The notes: a model not told the origin generated them from the sequence alone. A DNA stretch of 64,000 nucleotides from Piper betle (GCA_033002965.1 JAURVB010013116.1:86502-150501); one strand, 5' to 3'. Counted from the stretch's first letter, positions 20,487-33,352 are shown. Numbers and translations: made by a program.

Positions 20487-21622
20487 TCTTGTGCACCACA
20501 ACGAATGCCGCAACGCTAGGCATCCCGGCTTTTAGCGTAGTGGCACTCGCTTCATTCACACACGTCTCAAAATCTCAATGTTGTGGCGCTAGATCTCATG
20601 GCTCTCAACGCCATGGCCTTGGCCACTCCAAATCACAACCAATTTACAAATGTCACAACACTGATCTTCCTGACTTTCAGTGCCATGGCACTAGTGTTGT
20701 CCACACACAATATCAATGCGTAGCATTGTGGCGCTGGTTCATAGTGTCATGGCGCTACCGTAGGGATTATTAATTCAGGATTAAATAAATCAACCTCAAT
20801 TCTCATGCAATCATATCAGAATATTCTAACTTGTTAATTACATCCTTTAAATAATGCCCATGGGAAATTTTCATGCAACGAACCGTCATAAATGATTTTA
20901 CAATTAAAGCATAATTTAGCAAGCTATTTTATGTTAGTTACTGCATGGATTAACTAGCATGTTAATTCGATTAGACACACGTAGAACTCCATAAAACCAC
21001 CATACATCTATTTTTCAACAATATCCCATCATGAATTACAGGAGAAAAGAAGTATTATCGTAATTTCTACAATAAAAAAGATTAAACAAGTATACATTAT
21101 TATTTTTCTTGTAAACACCTATCCAATATGTTCAATATTTGAGAACTTAAGGAACCTCACAACTTGATCATCAAAACATACAATTTACAGATCCTCTTCC
21201 ATCACAAATCAATCAAAACTCATATAGAATAACTTAGAAAATGATGTATGCGGGATCTACACCGAAAGCAACTTTTATATGACGATTTATGATGAAGAAA
21301 ATGAAGAAAAGAGATTGAAAATGTCAAGTCCTAGCCACCCTTCTTCTCCTCTTCCCTAGGTCGACGTCAGAAAAATCTTCGAGAGAGAGGGGTCAACCTC
21401 TCTCTACATTTTTATATTAGTCGACATCTTAAGTAAGGGCATGTTAGTCATTTTAACCAAAAATACTAAAAATAAATAATTAAGTGTTTTATTCCCTAGT
21501 GGAAATTATTTATAATGTGAAATAAATTCCATTTAATTATTCTACATAGTCTAAGCCATTTCAATCTTTTCACTGTATTAAATAAATAATCAAATAAAAA
21601 TTTAACCCGACCTAGGATCTCA

Positions 21623-21645
21623 TATTCTCCCCAACTTAAGGAATT
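21623..21645 (-). other. Polypurine tract region of the C1 element
   Basis: On the minus strand the sequence AAGTTGGGGAGAATA directly precedes the LTR start TGAGATCC. It is preceded by GGGGACGAAAATTCCTT, the chromovirus trailer also seen in A1. Confidence 0.75.
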
Positions 21646-21699
21646 TTCGTCCCCAAAAATCATGTAAAAGAAACTAATTAAGGGAATGAAAATTACGTC

Positions 21700-21831
21700 A
21701 TTCATCAATTTCAAACAAATGGCGTGTCTTGCTCCTTTTCCTATGAAGCCTCTTCATTTCATTTATTGTTCCATAGCACTTTCTTCAAACGTATAGTTTT
21801 CCTTCTTAAGACTTTGTCTTGCTTATTCAGA
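21700..21831 (-). pseudogene. Chromodomain tail of the C1 chromovirus
   Basis: Translated on the minus strand from 21831 it gives KVLRRKTIRLKKVLWNN, a stop, then EEAS, the chromodomain end of a Tekay-like integrase. Only about 40 codons remain, with stops. The fragment ends where LTR C2 begins at 21832, so the rest of this element is lost or displaced. Confidence 0.7.
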
Positions 21832-24183
21832 TGTAACGACCCCCTCCCCAATTTTTTAACATTCATAAACCTAAATTAGGGCCATTACTAGCACCACTTG
21901 TAACGCACATGCATAACATATAATTATAACAAAATAAATTAAGAAACAGGGTTGACACTTGTATCCACCTAAAATTGACATTAAAAATCTATACTTATAT
22001 GTATAACCATTGATTACCTCTCGGCACAAGTATTCTAAAACAATTATCCTCGCAATGACCCCAATTTATACACATGATATTTCATAAATTGGAATAATTA
22101 CATTAATTACTTGTACATGCATGATTAACAATACTTAACGAAGTACATATACGTCATGCAGAAATAAAAATAACTAATCGATCACTATGTCACCTTGAAT
22201 ATCCACTACATATGTCCATATATTCAAATAAATATATCTGTCTAAATACCTGCTAAGAAAAAAGGCCCACTAAACTGTTATACTAATAAGCAAATAAAGT
22301 AAAATCTTAATAAGTTAAGTTCTTACATCTCGTCCATCTAAAGCCTCTAATTACCCGTGTACATATAAACTTGTTTTCTCACTGTTGATAACAATACTGA
22401 GTTTATTACTCACATATGTAGTTAACACGTAAATAAAGAAAATACGACTAATATGCAAACGATCAAACAAGGTAAACACCAAGTAAAATATCGATCATAT
22501 TTGCACATAACTAAACATGAATATAATATGAAATAACTGAATAACATATAACATGATAACTGGAATAACTTGTAATAAAACATAATACTTGATTACATAT
22601 AAACTTGATTAACATAAACATGACATATTACTTTGAATAACTTGATTAACTAATTAATACTACTCATGGCGCATACTGACAAGTTCTAGTAGATCAACTT
22701 AATTAGTACATGGTCACAAAAAAAAATTAGTGAGTTAAATTACCCATGTGACTTACATGTAAGCCCTTGTAAAATAACTTAACTAAATAACTTGAATAAT
22801 TAGGTTCAATACAGAACATGAGTGATATAAACACACATAAAAACACATACAAATCCAAAAACTACGTGTTAGTCTTGGCTCCTGAGTTGCCTCGAGTCGA
22901 AATAATTTTGGTACATAAGTACCTCCTATGAGTTATTACATCTTATCTCAATATTGGGAGATGTAGTAGTCGCCACAAAACCCATGTGATAACATTAATA
23001 ATAACAACTGGTGATCACTAGTGTAGTCAATACTGTAGCCATAGAATGTAGACTTTGGCCCTTAAGGGAGATATACCAATGTCTATGGTGTAGTACATCT
23101 ACTAAACCATCGTTTGCTTAAATAACACTACATAAAAACATGTTAGATCTAGGCCTTGCATTGTTTAAATAAAACTAAATAAACCCATGATGTCATACTA
23201 TATGCTAATAACACTATACATAATCATAGAACATCATAAAATCATCATATAATGTTTAACTATTCATGAACATAGCATACGTTAAGTAAAATCATCAAAA
23301 ATAACCAAAAATCAAGGTTGGGCATGAGTGTCGCGACGATGAGTCTTAGATAAAAAACGATGACATGAGTGTTGCAGCATTAAAATCTCACTTTTTTAAG
23401 TGTTGTGGTGTTACATCGTGTGCTCGTCTTCTTCTCTGCTTAGTCCCGCAGTGCTGCACTCACACTGTTTGAGTGTCGCAACACTGGCACTGGGTATTGA
23501 ATTCAGAATTTTGAGTTTTTTAAGCACGATTTTCATCAAACAAAACATAATATTTTGGTACTCTCAAAACATATAATCATGGCGAGGTTTTTAATCTAGT
23601 TTGATTTAACCTTCTTTTAAATTATATTGATTTTGAGAAAGACATGCTTATTGAAAGTAAACAATTACCAAACATGGTATATCTTATTTAATCATCTTAG
23701 GCCATTGAGATAACTTGAAAAACTTATTTAGAACATGTTTAAACTTAGTTTAATATATCATAAATCAAGTTCATGGATTGTATAATTATTTAGAAACAAA
23801 AAACATACAAGAAAGCATGCAAGCAACATGGAGAATTCATGAAACAACATGAGATCTGAACATGATGCATAAACCTATCTAAATTACTTCTTTTTAGTTC
23901 TATTACTAATTTCTTCTTCGGTGAAACAACTAAATCCTTGCACCAAAACTCGTTCCACACAAATCTCCACAAGAAAGAGAAGGTAGAGACAGAAGGAGAG
24001 GAGAGAGAGACCCCAAGAGGAGAGAGGAAAGAAAGGACTAGCGTAGAAAATAGGAGAACCCTGTGATGCACTTTATACTACTCATCTTTTCTACTTGTCC
24101 TACACATCCTCCAACAAATTTAAAAATACAAACTTGCCCTAGAGCACCTACATGGATCTTAAACAAGTAGACATGTCAATTTT
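21832..24183 (-). repeat. C2: LTR-like copy of family C (partial)
   Basis: Begins TGTAACGACCCC. The block order resembles other C copies: an AT-rich part with CATGCATAACATATAATTA, then a CTAGTGTAGTCAATAC-type region, then the GC-richer 'gtgtcgcgacg' block near 23325-23500. The right end is not defined because B2 interrupts at 24184. No coding sequence was recognised; the small minus frame at 23790-24071 is not similar to anything I know. Confidence 0.5.
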
Positions 24184-25019
24184 TGTAAAACCTGTGACTC
24201 GAGTCAGAGTTTATGTTAGTTCAGTTTCATAAATCGTGTGCTGAGTCGAGGCTAGCCATGGGTTATGAGCAATGTGAGTCAGGTGTACCTGAATATATGA
24301 TGATAACGTCGAAAAGATGGTGAGAAATAAGTTGCCATTGAGGGTGATTTTCTCCCTCCCAACACCTTCCCCCTCCAAAAACCCTACCCCCGCCCATTGT
24401 GTGTGTTGCTGCCACCGCCGCCGACGCCGCACTGCCACCGATCAATGCCACCTAGACACCAGAATTACCCCACAAGCCGCGACTCTCCCCTTGTCGATTC
24501 GCCACCGTCCAGGCTGCGCCGGCGCCACCGCCGCCCCAACGACCACCCCCTTGACCTCCCCAACGTTTCACCCTTACCTAGCGCCGCCGTCGAAGCCGGC
24601 CGTAGGCCTGATCGGAACGACCGACCGCCCCGACCGAACTCGACGCCGCCGCCAGCAGTCACCACTGCCGCGGCTGTCCTTGCTGTCACCACCATTGGGA
24701 TGAGCTCGCCGAGCCGGTGGTAACCCTTACCCTGATTGTCTCGCCGGAACAGTCGCCAGAAAACCACCGGGACAGTCGCCGGAAGTCACCGGAAAACTGG
24801 ATTCACTGAAATTCATTGGAAATCACCTGATCTTCCGCCAAATCCCTTCGATCGAACCCTATCAAACTTCGGTCGCCATAGGGCACCGAATTCGAGCCAC
24901 AAATCCCTCCAGGTATAATTTATTTTAACTTAATTATTTAAAAGTATTGATTATTAGAATTGCATGGTAGGATTGGTGAATTGCGTGTTATAATTATGTA
25001 TGTAAATGTAGAATTGATT

Positions 25020-26296
25020 TGTGAAAACCATGATTTTTATTAGAAGACTCGAACCTAAATATTATGAAATAAATATAGATGAACCGATATGGTTGGTTAT
25101 CAAGTCGACCGGTCATGGTTTGACTTAAGGTCACCTAGAAAATACCTATTCATTAATGGGTGATGGGGTGTGAGAATTTAATGAAGGGGCTCGTTGAACC
25201 TAAGAAATACCTATGGATCATGGGGTATGAGAATTTAATGGAGGGAATGGTTGAAGTGATATATTCTGGAGGAGGGAGTATTTCATCCCTCATCTCCGTC
25301 CCAGGCGACCTCCCCATTACTGTGTGAGTATTTCATCCCTCATCTTATTTTTTCCATTTGTATTCTTGCATGCAAGGTTTGTTGGAGACGCCCTGCTAAG
25401 TTACTAGATCCCTAGTGTCTTATGCATGGGGTTCTTGTCGACTTCTTGGTATGAAATGCTACGAGTCTTTGGGGTCGGGTGTTTGTTTTGTTGTGGGTGT
25501 GCTGCTTTGCTTCATCCTTCGATTGGCAAAAATTGTTGGGATTCTTTGAATTTCTTAGTTGTTTTGTTAATGGACATGTCAGAATGGACCTGACAGCCAA
25601 TAATGGATATGTCAGAATGGACGTAACAGCCAACAATGGATATGTCAAAATGGACCTGACAGCCAATAGTGGACATGTCAGAATGGACCTGACAGCTAAT
25701 AATGGATATGTCAGAATGGACCTGACAACCAATAATAGATATGTCAGAATAGACTTGACACTCAATAATGGACATGTCAAAATGGACCTGACAGCCAATA
25801 ATGGATATGTCAGAATGGACCTGACAGTCAATAATGGATATGTTAGAATGGACCTGACAGCTAATAATGGACATGTTAGAATAGACCTGACAGCCAATAA
25901 TAACTAATCTCAGAATGACCTGGGAGACCACCTAATCTCAGAATGAACTGGGAGAGAAATTTTTAATCTTAGAATGACCTGAGAGCCTATTGAACTACAT
26001 TGAGCTTGATCCCGACATGGGTATGTAGGCTAATCAAGATTGTTTGATTTCAGCTCACCTAAGCAAAAATAAAAGTATGGTTGGTGGTTCTTTTACGAAC
26101 TCAGGGTAGATTGGATAATAAATTGGACTTCTTTTATTTTCTTGTGTTATACATGTGGTTTTGGGAAACGATCCAAGACTGTGGAGTAGCGCCCGGACCG
26201 GTTAGGTCTGGTCGTTACAGGGTTGGTTTGGTATAATTTTGAGTAACGCCTAGCCAGCTAGGCCCACAGTATTGTGAAAAATGGTGGGTCGTTACA
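25020..26296 (+). mobile_element. A': solo LTR related to family A (1,277 bp)
   Basis: TGTGAAAACC...GGTCGTTACA, with a perfect TSD TGATT at 25015-25019 and 26297-26301. Its 3' end shares the conserved A-family text (AATCTCAGAATGACCTGGGA, GGTTCTTTTACGAAC). It ends with a 77-bp extension after an inner copy of the terminus at 26211-26219. It carries the 33-bp minisatellite described next. Confidence 0.9.
25570..25905. repeat. 33-bp minisatellite in A'
   Basis: About ten units of the pattern GACAGCCAATAATGGATATG followed by TCAGAATGGACCT. The period of 33 leaves three frames open (two minus, one plus), giving 11-residue repeats such as NNGYVRMDLTA. The same unit type is the array in A2 at 33830-35275 and 40680-41340. 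Confidence 0.92.
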
Positions 26297-27983
26297 TGAT
26301 TAAGGATAAAATATAAAATTTGTTTGATTGAGTGGTGTTAAAAGTGGAGGTTAAGAAACTAATTAGGGTAACTAGGTAATGATCATGATCTAATGAAAAC
26401 TAGCCTAAGTAGACTTGCTAGAATTGATATAGGTTGATGTGTGTTGATTGATGCGTGATGGATGTATGTGTGATATAGGATGTATGACTGCATCATGAGC
26501 AGGTGTTAGTATTTAGTTTTTGATGTGTAGGTATGGAGTAGAAGCTCGCCGCCTAAGCACGAGGACATTCTTGGAGGTTCTACCAGGTCCGTTTAGGACT
26601 CGTTCTCTGTTTTACGCTATTCTATTGTGTATTTGATTTATCATGTGTAGGACGAGTCAAGTGACGTTTTATCAAATCCCACTTAACTCGGGCCATTTAG
26701 CCAACAGTTTTTTCTCGGATTAATAACCCTCGAGGATGAGATACCTCGAGTCAGTTTTTGAAATTAATATCCACCACAAGTTGCCTTCGGGCCTATTGTA
26801 TAAATTCCAACCCAGGCCTATGTATGTATAGTTTTCGCATTTTTAGTGAGAGATGGAATGAGGGTTACTGATGGCCACGCCTTCAGATAGGGCATGTGCT
26901 CGGAAGAGCGGGCTCTGGAGCTAGGGAGAACCCACTTCGTTCCCGAAGGATCCGAACAACTCCACCTTTGAATTCCTCCAATCCGGAGAAGTGTGGAGGT
27001 TTACGGGTACTACAATGCAGTGCATGTCTAGACTTGTGGTTCAAAGGGTACTAAAGGCGACTACCTGAGAGTGTTCGGCCTTCATGCTCAAGGCCAGGAG
27101 TAATATGGAAGATGTAGAGGGTGGAAAGGAATGAGATTTGATGCGAGAAGCCATAGAGAAATGGCCAAGTTATGAGAATGAGAAAGAAAGGGGGACGCTG
27201 TCGATCCGAGGGTGATGGCCCAATTGCAACAGCTCCCATATATGCCCTGATGAGAGTTCTTGAGGAAGTATATGGTTTTGATTTAACATGAGAGTTTGCT
27301 CTCCTATGCCAGATTAATATTAGTTATTTCTTGGGCATGTAACACTTGTTACTAACGGTTTTTCTATATATATGTAGGTGAGAAATGCGAGGGATGAAAG
27401 CTGTCCGGACTGCGGAGGAGGAGCACGGTACCGCACACACATGTACTTACTGCATGTAATGTATAATGATGGTGTGTTAGTGCTAGGTGAATGATAATTT
27501 TGATGTGTTTATTTGGATGAATTGCTTGTTATGAAATGAACGGATAAATATGAATGAGTAGGGAGCCTTGGAGCTTAGCCTCGGCTCAGATGAAAACAAA
27601 TGAGATAATGATGGGATGCCACGGGAGATTGTTATATTTTATCGTATTTTGATAAAATATTTGTATACCCTTGTTGTGGATAGGTCGGCCTTTGTTGCAC
27701 TTTTAGGATAGATTTTGTCCGTTTTTCCGTAAAAATTAATGAATTTTTATTTAAATTTCTTGCTTGTTTCATGGTTTTATTTTGCTTGCACGTCATGGCA
27801 TGTATGTAGGACCGCGTTAGAATCCAATTGTTCCCATTCATGCATTTCATGGTTGCATCTCCATCTTAAGACGCCGAGGGTAGATCTAGGTCGGTTTAAC
27901 CGAACCCAGTAGATTAGCAAACAGTTTGGTTGCCGGTGACATTTCCGGGTCGGTTCACGCGTGAGCCGAAACGGGGTGTTACA

Positions 27984-28809
27984 ATTTCCATTGAGTGTAA
28001 TCAACTCATGATCTTTGGATACCCAAACATGATTGTCCTCACTTAAATCCTCCCGAAGGTGTAAACTAAGTCCTACACATCTTTCAACTAATATGAAAAT
28101 ATTAAACTACCTCTAGGCTACCTATGTGGATCCTAAATAGGCAAACTTTTCCATTGCCATTGACTGTAATCAACAAATGAGTCCAATCATGATCTGTGGA
28201 TACTCAAACCTAAGGTGTAAAATAAGTGTTTTGCCTCTTGAATAACTTGGAAACATAACGGACACCTTGTAGATGACTCTAAAAGCTAGAAATCTTAGAT
28301 AACTAGAATTACCTTTCAATTGTAATCATTTATTATTTACTTGATGGAATTCTATTAACAATCCTTTCAAGTTAAGTCATAGTGTAATCTCAATCCTTGA
28401 TTAACAATGCCAATAGTTTTGATAATATACTGAAAGAGTAAGCAATCTAAATATCAATGGTAAAGGCGAGGAAGGAGACAACCGGCATCTATCTGCTTCG
28501 GATAGAATGGATTGTTGACTAACTAGATGTGAGGCTTAGCCGATGATATAAACGTTCACATGTGTTCATGTAAAACATGTTCACCATAGCTTGTTCTTCA
28601 TTCCCAACCATGAATACACATTAGGAAAATAATCAACATGACTGAATTCAATATAATCGGCCACATAGCTTGAAAAATTCTAAATATGTTGATATTTGTC
28701 TTGACTAAATATACAAATAAAAATTTTATACGACAGAAAAATAAAGAGTCAACTACTGATATTTACTCCACGAGAAAAAAAAATAAATAGAAAGTAATAA
28801 TGTTAAATG
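27984..28809. other. Flank of B2 with a local duplication; otherwise unassigned
   Basis: Two copies of a segment of about 150 bp are visible around B2: 'ctacacatc...aaatac...acctacatggatcttaaa' (24100-24165) resembles 28073-28135, and 'ccattgagtgtaatcaac' (27990) resembles 28155-28172 ('ccattgactgtaatcaac'). B2 therefore landed inside an old tandem duplication. No gene is seen up to 28809. Confidence 0.5.
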
Positions 28810-29455
28810 CACCAATGTTTGTTTTGTTGATCCATATGTAATTAGTGTATGATGGTTGTATGATGATGTTATTACTGTTTGTAATGTGTTGTATGTAGCC
28901 ATAATCGACATGCATGTCATGTTTTATCTATAGACATGGTAGACTAGTCTTGATTATAATACATATTAATTATCATCCAAAGTAGTAGCAGTTTGGGTAG
29001 CTGAGGCTCAAAGCTCATCAGAAAGCTGATTATTTATGTGTTTAGACAATATTTGGGGAGTTTAATAATCCTCAATTTTATGTGATTAATTAGATATTTA
29101 ATCCCTTTATGTTACTATAACTAAACATGTCGTACGTTTTATATAATGTAAGTGCCTAGGCAGTAGTGGCTAGTTTTACCTTACATACCATGGTACGCCT
29201 ATTTAACCAATTGAACAGACGTGTTATGCTAGAGGGTACAACGCATCTCCCTTAAGCAAGGATAATTACCCCAGCATCTCAGGTCACACTATCTTGATAG
29301 TGCACGTGATCCCTTTTGGTTTCCCATTTAGGCTTCATGGATTGCTATCACTTCTCCATATGTGTAAGATGTGGAGCTTACCAATGCAATTATGTGCAAA
29401 GTTATCTAGATTAGGTCAAGTGCCTAGGCGTCCTTGTTCTTGTGTACACCAGTGG
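28810..29455 (+). repeat. C fragment, + orientation
   Basis: The reverse complement of 28860-29060 aligns with 57440-57640 (words CTAGTCTACC, ATGACATG, GATAATTAA in order), so this is a family C piece opposite in orientation to its neighbours. It ends where C3 starts at 29456. Confidence 0.5.
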
Positions 29456-30785
29456 TGTAACGACTCTAATAAGGCCATTACATGCATCATTATCCAAATG
29501 TGCATGCATTACATAATTAATATATAATTCAAAGCATAAAACATATATCAAAATACAAAAAGCGGAATAACAATACAATATGCCAATCGATCACGTCCTA
29601 GCAATATCACTAATACATTAGACTTTATGTTCATAAAAACTACTAATATTATAATAACCATCTTGGCAAAGCTCTACTAATAAAAAGTAAGCAATAAAAT
29701 AAAACTAAGAATAGTGTTAAGAGTCTCCATCTCGTCTCTCCAATGCTCCAGTACCTGCATACATGCAAACATCTACTTTGTATCTCAAAAGGTACTTAAT
29801 CCACTACTTACATATGTAGTAAACAAGAAATAGGAAAATAAGGCTGATCTTAATCGACTAAACCTGATAAAATTTGGCTAATCTTTGATCAAGAATAACA
29901 CTTACATTTTTAAGCAATAACATAACATGTACAACAATTTACTTAACATAAACAAAATAATTTGTGTAGCTTAGTAATCTATCCTTGACAGTTAGTTAAA
30001 TAATACCTTTATGGTTAACTAGTTAATCTAGCAGTTATTACTAAGGGTTCTGGAAAACTATAATACTAAGTTAATTGAATTAACTAGAAAACACTGAGTT
30101 AAATATATTTTCAACTAACTAGTTAGTCTTAGTAAATAACTGAACAATTAACTAAGTCTTTCACCTTTATGATCTCTAGAGATTGGCCCTTGAGGCTTGT
30201 AAAAACTATGTAAAAAACTGATTTTTTCCTTCATCAACTTAGGTTGACTTTACTAAGTAATATTGAACCAGCTATTGGCTTTTAGATCCCTAGGGTCTTG
30301 CCTTAATAGCTTAAAATACAATCTTGCATGAAAACAATGGTACTAGCTATAGACCACTAGTGTACATAGGTACATGGACATCTAGACGTATGGTCTATTC
30401 GAGATAACTTTGTATCTAAACTTCTAGGGAAGAGTGGTAGCGATCCACATAACCCACATGCTAAATCACAAGTGATCTCATATGTTGTCAATACAATGAA
30501 CTTGGTTGCTAGGTAACGGTCCTTGCTTAACGGAGATGTGTGGTACTCACTGGGGCAACACTTCTGTTAAACTGGTTAAATTGTCGTACATTGGCACGCA
30601 AAGAAAACTGAAGCGTAGGCACTTTCGTAAAATAAAGCATACTACATGTTGATTTAATATAACATAAAAGGATAAAGATCTGATTAATAACACAAAATAG
30701 AGAATCACAAAACTCCCCAAATAATGATTAAACACCTTTCTAATAAGCTTCAAGTCTTAGCTACCCAAACCGATACTACTATGGA
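29456..30785 (-). repeat. C3: LTR of family C, interrupted by B3
   Basis: Begins TGTAACGACTC and contains GTGCATGCATTACATAATTA and CAAAATACAAAAAGCGGAATA, matching C5 at 57040-57120. It faces the + oriented C fragment to its left and is cut by B3 at 30786. Confidence 0.6.
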
Positions 30786-31594
30786 TGTAACACACCATTT
30801 ATATTCACCCATGAACCAACCCAAACATGCTACTAGGAACCAAACCATTCGTTAATCTATTCGATTCAATTAAGCTGACCCAGATCTTACCTCGAAGTCT
30901 CAAGATGGTGATGTAAGCATTCGATAAATGGATGAGATGCTTAGGTTCTAACGTTATTCCATATGCATGATTTGATGTGCAATCATGTATAAAACAAACC
31001 AAACAAGTTAAAAGTTTAAAGAAAATAACTATTTTTAAAATAAAACAAACAGAGTCTCCCCTAAAAGTACAATGGGGACCACCCAGTCAATAACAAGCAA
31101 TATATATTTATAACAATAAAAATAGAAAATGCAACAAAAACATGACATGTTCTCTCAACTATTCAATTCTATTCATTTCTGATATTCTGAGTCAAGTCTA
31201 GACTCCCTTGCACAACCTGTTCATTTCTTTTCACACTTTTCATTCACAAGAAAAATATTTAGTCAATTCACATAAATCACATTGAAGTTGCATCATTCAA
31301 AGCAATTCAACATTCAACCACATCCTTTACATGTGAGAGCAATTGCCTTGCTGGTCCTATGCAGTCCCCACAGTGCTCAGTCCTCAAGGTTCTCACCAAC
31401 ATAAAGACTTAAAAAGCACCACTAACAAGCATTACCGGTCAGGAAATAACTAATAACAAACTAGCATATAAGAGCTAGCTGTCCTGTTAATTGAAAACAT
31501 TATTATTCGTCCTCATTAAATCTGTCATAAGGGTAATAATTAGGAGCCGTCCGCCTCAAGCAAGAGCGTCCCCTTTCTATCTCATCTCATTATG
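30786..31594 (-). repeat. B3a: partial family B LTR (3' end), minus
   Basis: Starts TGTAACACACC and follows the same order as 48598-49310 (CCGAATCAATT-type text, 'ctcaagatggtgatg', 'gagctagctgtcctgttaattgaaaac', 'aggagccgtc..cc'). It stops near 31594, where the sequence turns into a B LTR on the opposite strand. Confidence 0.7.
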
Positions 31595-33352
31595 GTGCAC
31601 TACTGAGTTGTTTGGGTGGGTTATTAGTTATAGAGCATGTCATTGTGATGTTATGGTGTGTATTATATTTTATTGGATTTTTCCCTATGTTCTTAGATAT
31701 TTTTTAGGATATATTATGAGTTAGTTATTATTTTTTACTCAAAATGGAGTCGAATCAAGTTTTATTCATGAAATTACCCTTGACCATCACCCCGACCCTC
31801 TTCTCCCCAAACCCTCGACGCCGCCCCTGTGATTGCCACCAACGCATACTCCAGCCACCGCACCACAGCCGATAGATGCAGTCAAGCCCAACCGTACCAC
31901 CCCGAGTGCCCCTGGTCACCACCCGGCCTCCACGATGCCGAATCACCGCTCCTGATACACCACCCTTCCCAATGCGACTCACCACCATCCTCACCGCTCA
32001 ACTACCCCCGTGCCGTCGACGCCTCCCCCTCGACTCCCACATCATTTCCCTCACACCCAATACCACCACCGAGGCTGGCTGAGGCCCGATCGGACAAGCG
32101 GACCAACCCCGGCCGACTCATCGCCACCGCCGGCGGTCATCACTGCCAACCCAATTGCCTTGTCGGGAAGCTGCCCAAAAATTGTTAGATACTGCCAAAA
32201 ACCAGTTCACTAAAGTTTGCTGGATCTTCGGCCGAATTCATCTAGTCGAACCCGATCAAAATTCGGATGTCGATAGGTGCCGAATTCGTTCCTTGAGCCA
32301 TGCGACAAAAATGTAGTCATCGTTGATTGTGGACGAGAGATTTATATTACTTATTAGCACATTATGCTAGGATTAATGAATTGATGAGTTTGCTATTTTA
32401 TTCTAAATAAAAATATGAATTTTGCTTCATTGAATTGTATTAAGACGAATGTTAAGGAACCAATTAGGTAAACTACGCAAGTATCATAATCTAATGCAAT
32501 GTTGCATGGATTGATGTCTGATTGATGTGTGTATGCTATAAGATTTGTGGACGCATGGTGAGTGGACATTAGCTTTTAGTTTGATGAGTAGGTACGGAGC
32601 AGGATCTTGCTGCCTAGGCACGAGAACACGCTCTAACCTTCTACCAGGTTTGTTGATGACTCATTCCTTATTTTACGATATATTCTATTGTATGTTTGTT
32701 TTATTACTTGCAAGATGGGCTAAGTGGCATTTTATCGGATCCCACTTAACCCTGGTCATTTAGTCAATCAGTTTTCCTGATTATTAACCCTCAATGATGA
32801 GATCTATTGAGTTTGATTTAAAAAATAAGATCTATTGCAAATTTCCTTAGGGCATATTATTTAAATCCCTTCCCAGGCCTCTATATAGTTTTATCGGGTT
32901 TCAGTGACACAAGAGATGGGAAAGACCAACTCTCACATACCACGAGTGGGTGTATGTGCCAGTCAAAGTGGGCTTTAGATTAGTGAGTGGGCCGCCGATG
33001 GATCATGACAACATGGAGGTTTATAGGTACTGTTTAATACAATGCACGTCCGGACTTGTCGTTTAAAGGGTACTAAAGGAACTACCTAAGAGTACTCGAC
33101 TTTTGTCCTCAAGGCCAGAAGAATTATGGAATAAAGGCGAGGGCTTAGGATATACTGGTAGTCCCAAGAGACTAGGAAAATGAGAAAATGCCAAGAGAGG
33201 CATCATACCAGTCAGTTTGAGACGCTATCAGGTCTACAGCCTGGTGGATCCTCAATAGATGCCCTTAGGAGTGTTCATGACAAGTACATAAATGTTTTTA
33301 TTTAAAATGAGAGCTAGCTTTTATTTGCAAGTTTGTTATGTAGTTATATTTT
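31595..33352 (+). repeat. B3b: partial family B LTR, plus
   Basis: From GGTGGGTTATTAGTTATAGA onward it matches the reverse complement of 51190-49200. It includes the GC-rich block (31780-32190), a CGAACCCGATCAAAATTCGG segment and the GTACTAAAGG segment near 33065. It is cut at 33353 by element A2. Together with B3a it forms a head-to-head inverted junction. Confidence 0.7.

Larger units (their letters stand above)
16289..21622 (-). repeat. C1: 3' LTR of a chromovirus, split by solo LTR B1
   Basis: Read on the minus strand it begins TGAGATCCTAGG at 21622 and ends GGTCATCACA at 16289, giving TG...CA. Removing B1 and one TSD leaves about 2.2 kb. The chromodomain fragment and polypurine tract just to its right (21623-21831) show it is the 3' LTR of a minus-strand element. 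It holds a GC-richer block of 'gcgtcacagtgctc'-like text (17345-17370, 20490-20760) that recurs in other C copies near 23330-23500, 54060-54230 and 57690-57870. Confidence 0.65.
24184..27983 (+). mobile_element. B2: solo LTR of family B, containing solo LTR A'
   Basis: Starts TGTAAAACC and ends GGGGTGTTACA. The flanking five bases are ATTTT (24179-24183) and ATTTC (27984-27988), a TSD with one mismatch. About 2.5 kb remains after removing A'. A GC-rich block (24370-24760), a candidate splice donor at 24912/24913 and an acceptor at 26650 match the other B copies. Confidence 0.82.

Noticed and set aside
21832..24183. C1 and C2 as the two LTRs of one element with a 210-bp interior
   Set aside because: Their ends and early sequence differ (TGTGATGACCGACC versus TGTAACGACCCC), and no PBS precedes 21832. 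C2 is more likely a separate insertion.
25412..25931. Three long overlapping open frames (139-161 codons) on both strands across 25412-25931
   Set aside because: They come from a 33-bp tandem repeat without stops in these frames. The proteins are plain 11-residue repeats and the region is part of a solo LTR.
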